A stretch of 8,382 bases of DNA from an uncultured Eubacteriales bacterium (GTDB lineage Bacteria > Bacillota > Clostridia > Oscillospirales > CAG-272). Of the stretch, positions 6,422 through 8,382 are shown piece by piece (positions within the stretch are counted from its first letter, which is position 1; the number at the start of each line of letters is the position of its first letter). A program made the translations under genes and the position numbers. The stretch is from positions 1-8,382 of the forward strand of contig CAKSVM010000116.1 of NCBI GenBank assembly GCA_934503195.1, given 5' to 3'. A model generated the notes under the pieces. It did not search any database. It was not told the DNA's origin and worked only from the letters and a program-made list of their open reading frames with translations.

Positions 6422-6567
6422 GTACGGAATTGATTCTTGTGTTTCTGTCAGGAGGGGATCGCGCTCCGCGCTCACCCCGCTCAGGCTACGCCTTCGCCTA
6501 AAGGCAGGGTGTGGACAGGGTACAAGCTGCCAGCAAGCCAATGAATAGAATTGCATTCCAAAACATC

Positions 6568-6591
6568 GAGACGCAATTGACGATGCGTTTC
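6568..6591. repeat. Short inverted repeat
   Basis: GAGACGCA (6568-6575) pairs with TGCGTTTC (6584-6591) around an 8-nt loop, with one G-T wobble when read as RNA from the plus strand. Confidence 0.6.
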
Positions 6592-6594
6592 AAG

Positions 6595-6650
6595 ATGGCA
6601 ATGGCAATGGCAATTTTGGCTTATATATATATTTCCATTGCCATTGCCAT
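6595..6650. repeat. 16-bp perfect inverted repeat built of ATGGCA units
   Basis: ATGGCAATGGCAATGG (6595-6610) is the exact reverse complement of 6635-6650. Each arm is itself a tandem 6-bp repeat. The 24-nt loop contains an alternating TA tract (about 6622-6631). It could form a strong cruciform or RNA hairpin. Confidence 0.9.
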
Positions 6651-6654
6651 GACA

Positions 6655-6709
6655 GTCAACAGGGTTAAAAGGTGGTAAAAACCACCACCTTTTACCCTGA
6701 CCTGTTGAC
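6655..6709. repeat. Long imperfect inverted repeat, candidate terminator of the GH10 gene
   Basis: The left arm 6655-6676 and right arm 6684-6709 pair over about 22 bases, with a 1-nt and a short indel. The inner 10-bp stem AAAAGGTGGT/ACCACCTTTT (6667-6676, 6684-6693) has a GC core flanked by A/T runs on both strands, which could terminate the minus-strand GH10 transcript 43 bp past its stop. The outer arms end in GTCAAC/GTTGAC. It may instead be part of a repeat element. Confidence 0.65.
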
Positions 6710-6751
6710 AAGGCTTTTTCCCTTTTTTACTTAAAACGTTAAGAAGACGAA

Positions 6752-8113
6752 TTATATATCCACTCTTGTCACGCGGTAGTCGCACAGACGGTTGTCGTAG
6801 CCGGTCGTGTCGCGGAAGAGACGGAGCGTCTTCTTGTATTCCTTTCCGCCATGCGTGAAGGTGACGTCGTAGTCGCCGAAGTAGCCCTCAAATAGGAAGC
6901 GTTCGTCCTTTCCCGAGCTTTCAAGCCCGGTGTGCCAGATCTTGTGTTCAAGCTCGTCGACGACCTTGTAGGCGGGCTTGGGCGAAAGATCGTTGCGCAT
7001 AAGTCCGGCGTGGAAGACGTTCTCGTTTCCATACGCCGTGCCGTCGACCAGATTCCACCAGATGAAGGCGTCGATATATTTCTGCGAGAACCAGAGCGTC
7101 ACCATCCGCTTCACAAGCTCGGCCTGAATCTCCTCGTCGTCCTTTTCGTTCGACCACGACGGGATCGACACCTCCGAAAGATGAATCGGTAATTTGAATT
7201 CGGAATAGCAGTCGAAGAGATCGAGAAGCCTTAACGGATCGTAGAGCGGCGCGGCGGCGGTCGTCTCCTTGTCCTTCGCGGTGAAGGCGTGGAACTGCAT
7301 TCCGATTCCCCCGATCTTCGTCCCCTTCGCAAGCTGTTCCTTAAGCATCAGATAATATCTGCTCCGCGTGCCGACATAGGCGTCCTTCGCGAAGGTCTCA
7401 AAGCAGCCCTCGTTCCAGAAGAGCCTCGTTACCGGGAATTCACGTTTTGCGAGGTCAAAGCAGAACTTCTCGTGATCGGACTCGTCGGTGATCTGAAAAT
7501 TCCGCATCCCGTTGCCCTTGTAGCAGTTCTTGTAGACCCAGTACATCTCGTTTATAACGTCCATGTCCTCGAAATCATAGCGGTAGCGCGACCCCAGAGC
7601 CGCCACACGCCGCGCCAGAGCGATGTTTATCCCGCGGTTTGATTCGGGAAGCCACGACGGATTGAACGAGTTGTAGGCCAGACAGTGAGCCTTCATGCGG
7701 ATGTTGTTTTCGACGCAGTAGTCGCGGACAAGATCGATCGCCGGACGCCGCCAGATATTCGGGGAATCTTTGTCAAAGCGCGGCCTGCCCTCCTCGGGTT
7801 CGAGCGCGTCCCAGTAGATCGGAACGACTCCGCAGTTGAAGATCCTCTTGAACGATTCACGGTAGGCCTTGTTGCGCTCCTCCTCGGGGAACTGATCGAG
7901 TAAGAAGAGCGAACAGCCGAACTTGAATTCATGGCTCACCTGATTTACCTTAACGACGTCGGGGAAAATCCGCTCGCCGTTTTCGAAGAATTTCAGCGAG
8001 AAGACGCCCATACGGTTTTCGCGTATTCCGCGTTCCAGCTTTCCGCCGACAAACTCACTGTTTCTGTCAAACGTCTCAATAAGCGAATAACGGGGATGAT
8101 TCTTAAGTTCCAT
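6752..8113 (-). CDS. GH10-family glycoside hydrolase (endo-1,4-beta-xylanase family), cytoplasmic
   Basis: A 453-residue glycosidase. GH10 signatures appear in order: HEFKFGCSLFLLDQF near 61-75, the MKAHCLAYN strand (about 140-148) with the substrate-site His143, DVINEM with predicted acid/base Glu189, GIGMQFHAF (270-278), HLSEVSIPSW with predicted nucleophile Glu314, and WWNLVDG (352-358). GH10 enzymes cleave beta-1,4-xylan or xylo-oligosaccharides with retention. There is no signal peptide or membrane segment, so it should act inside the cell on imported oligosaccharides. An N-terminal stretch of about 60 residues and a C-terminal tail of about 60 residues (about 390-453, with EGYFGDYDVTFTHGGKEYKK) flank the barrel; the tail looks like a small beta domain. 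The RBS GGAG (8126-8123) lies 9 nt before the ATG. No consensus promoter is visible; the repeat array lies directly upstream. Substrate is not certain. Confidence 0.9.
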   Translation of the reverse strand: MELKNHPRYSLIETFDRNSEFVGGKLERGIRENRMGVFSLKFFENGERIFPDVVKVNQVSHEFKFGCSLFLLDQFPEEERNKAYRESFKRIFNCGVVPIYWDALEPEEGRPRFDKDSPNIWRRPAIDLVRDYCVENNIRMKAHCLAYNSFNPSWLPESNRGINIALARRVAALGSRYRYDFEDMDVINEMYWVYKNCYKGNGMRNFQITDESDHEKFCFDLAKREFPVTRLFWNEGCFETFAKDAYVGTRSRYYLMLKEQLAKGTKIGGIGMQFHAFTAKDKETTAAAPLYDPLRLLDLFDCYSEFKLPIHLSEVSIPSWSNEKDDEEIQAELVKRMVTLWFSQKYIDAFIWWNLVDGTAYGNENVFHAGLMRNDLSPKPAYKVVDELEHKIWHTGLESSGKDERFLFEGYFGDYDVTFTHGGKEYKKTLRLFRDTTGYDNRLCDYRVTRVDI

Positions 8114-8156
8114 TGTACTTTTCTCCTTTTTAATGAAGTAAATTTACAGGCAGTGT

Positions 8157-8382
8157 GCGGCGGGGAGCCCCCGCTGGCGATCGTCATTGTTTTTTTCTGC
8201 GCCGCCGCTAGTTACGTGCCCATCAAACATCCACCGTCGGCGGGGAGCCCCCGCGGGCAGACGTCAGGGGGCGCACTCTGCGCCGCCGCTAGTTACGTGC
8301 CCATCAAACATCCACCGTCGGCAGGGTGCGACCCTGCACTCGGACGTCAGGGTTAGTTTCTTCGTCGCCGCTAGTTACGTGC
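8157..8382. repeat. Tandem repeat array, unit about 81 bp, running off the window
   Basis: Each unit has two parts. Part one is a small GC-rich hairpin starting at 8160, 8240 and 8321, followed by a GACGTCAGGG-type tail, diverged in the first copy. Part two is a conserved block, 46 bp identical between 8196-8241 and 8277-8322, whose core CGCCGCTAGTTACGTGC recurs at 8203, 8284 and 8366. Periods are 80 to 82 bp. The first unit is partial and the last is cut by the window end. The array fills the space upstream of the GH10 gene. No coding potential is credible. The spacing and lack of unique spacers rule out an ordinary CRISPR. Confidence 0.92.

Larger units (their letters stand above)
6388..6751. 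other. Gene-free intergenic region rich in inverted repeats
   Basis: No credible gene is seen. Open frames here translate the repeats into low-complexity text. From left to right it holds the dispersed repeat module (6385-6421); an imperfect GC hairpin at 6452-6482 (GAG, GGGG and CGCG arms with small bulges); a further weak GGCAG/CTGCC pairing near 6502-6534; an 8-bp hairpin 6568-6591 with one wobble; the 16-bp perfect inverted repeat 6595-6650; and the long imperfect inverted repeat 6655-6709. The density of symmetric sequence suggests a composite repeat element or structured 3' end of the GH10 transcript. Confidence 0.7.

Noticed and set aside
6481..6711. Minus-strand open frame with a repetitive His/Cys and Gly/Asn peptide
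   Set aside because: The peptide is just the ATGGCA inverted repeat read in frame.
7931..8356. Plus-strand open frame running into the repeat array
   Set aside because: It is antisense to the GH10 gene and then translates the same repeat twice, so the duplicated peptide is a repeat artefact.
8157..8382. CRISPR array
   Set aside because: The whole 81-bp unit is repeated, including what would be the spacer, and no cas gene is present.
8203..8382. Integron attC sites
   Set aside because: The GTTACGT in each unit does not fit the GTTRRRY core, and no paired core or integrase was seen.

Overview
The window looks like a chromosomal segment of an uncultured Firmicute, most likely a gut or rumen member of Clostridia with moderate to high GC. 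Three things point there. The L21, cysteine-protease and L27 genes lie together. L27 carries the N-terminal extension ending in LQFF that is cut by Prp in Firmicutes and relatives. A BlaI/M56 pair sits next to a xylanase-family gene. The exact genus cannot be read from the sequence.

Layout, left to right. (1) 1-1086 (+): the 3' part of an AMP-forming acyl-CoA synthetase, closed by a terminator. (2) 1162-2099 (+): a stand-alone AraC-family regulator with a consensus promoter, ending in a perfect 12-bp hairpin shared with the convergent unit. (3) 2126-3239 (-): the ribosomal operon rplU-prp-rpmA, driven by a consensus promoter with phased A-tracts upstream and a roughly 100-nt hairpin-rich leader. 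(4) 3272-6354 (-): a two-gene BlaI repressor / M56 membrane metallopeptidase operon. The peptidase carries a large C-terminal outer domain with an apparent internal duplication, and the blaI-type promoter has a near-perfect BlaI-type dyad on its -35 box. (5) 6363-6720: about 385 bp without a gene, holding several strong inverted repeats and one copy of a dispersed repeat. (6) 6752-8113 (-): a cytoplasmic GH10 (xylanase family) glycosidase. (7) 8157-8382: a tandem array with a unit of about 81 bp that runs off the window. It contains a small GC-rich hairpin with compensatory changes, and the same hairpin module occurs at 6385, so copies bracket the GH10 gene.

How the parts work together. L21, Prp and L27 are one functional set: Prp removes the L27 extension before or during ribosome assembly. 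The BlaI-like repressor and M56 peptidase form a likely signal-transduction pair in which the peptidase senses an extracellular cue and relieves repression of its own operon. No beta-lactamase or other obvious target lies in the window. The GH10 enzyme has no signal peptide and probably acts on imported xylo-oligosaccharides; no transporter or xylose genes are visible beside it. The most unusual material is the M56 sensor domain and the repeat family around the GH10 gene.
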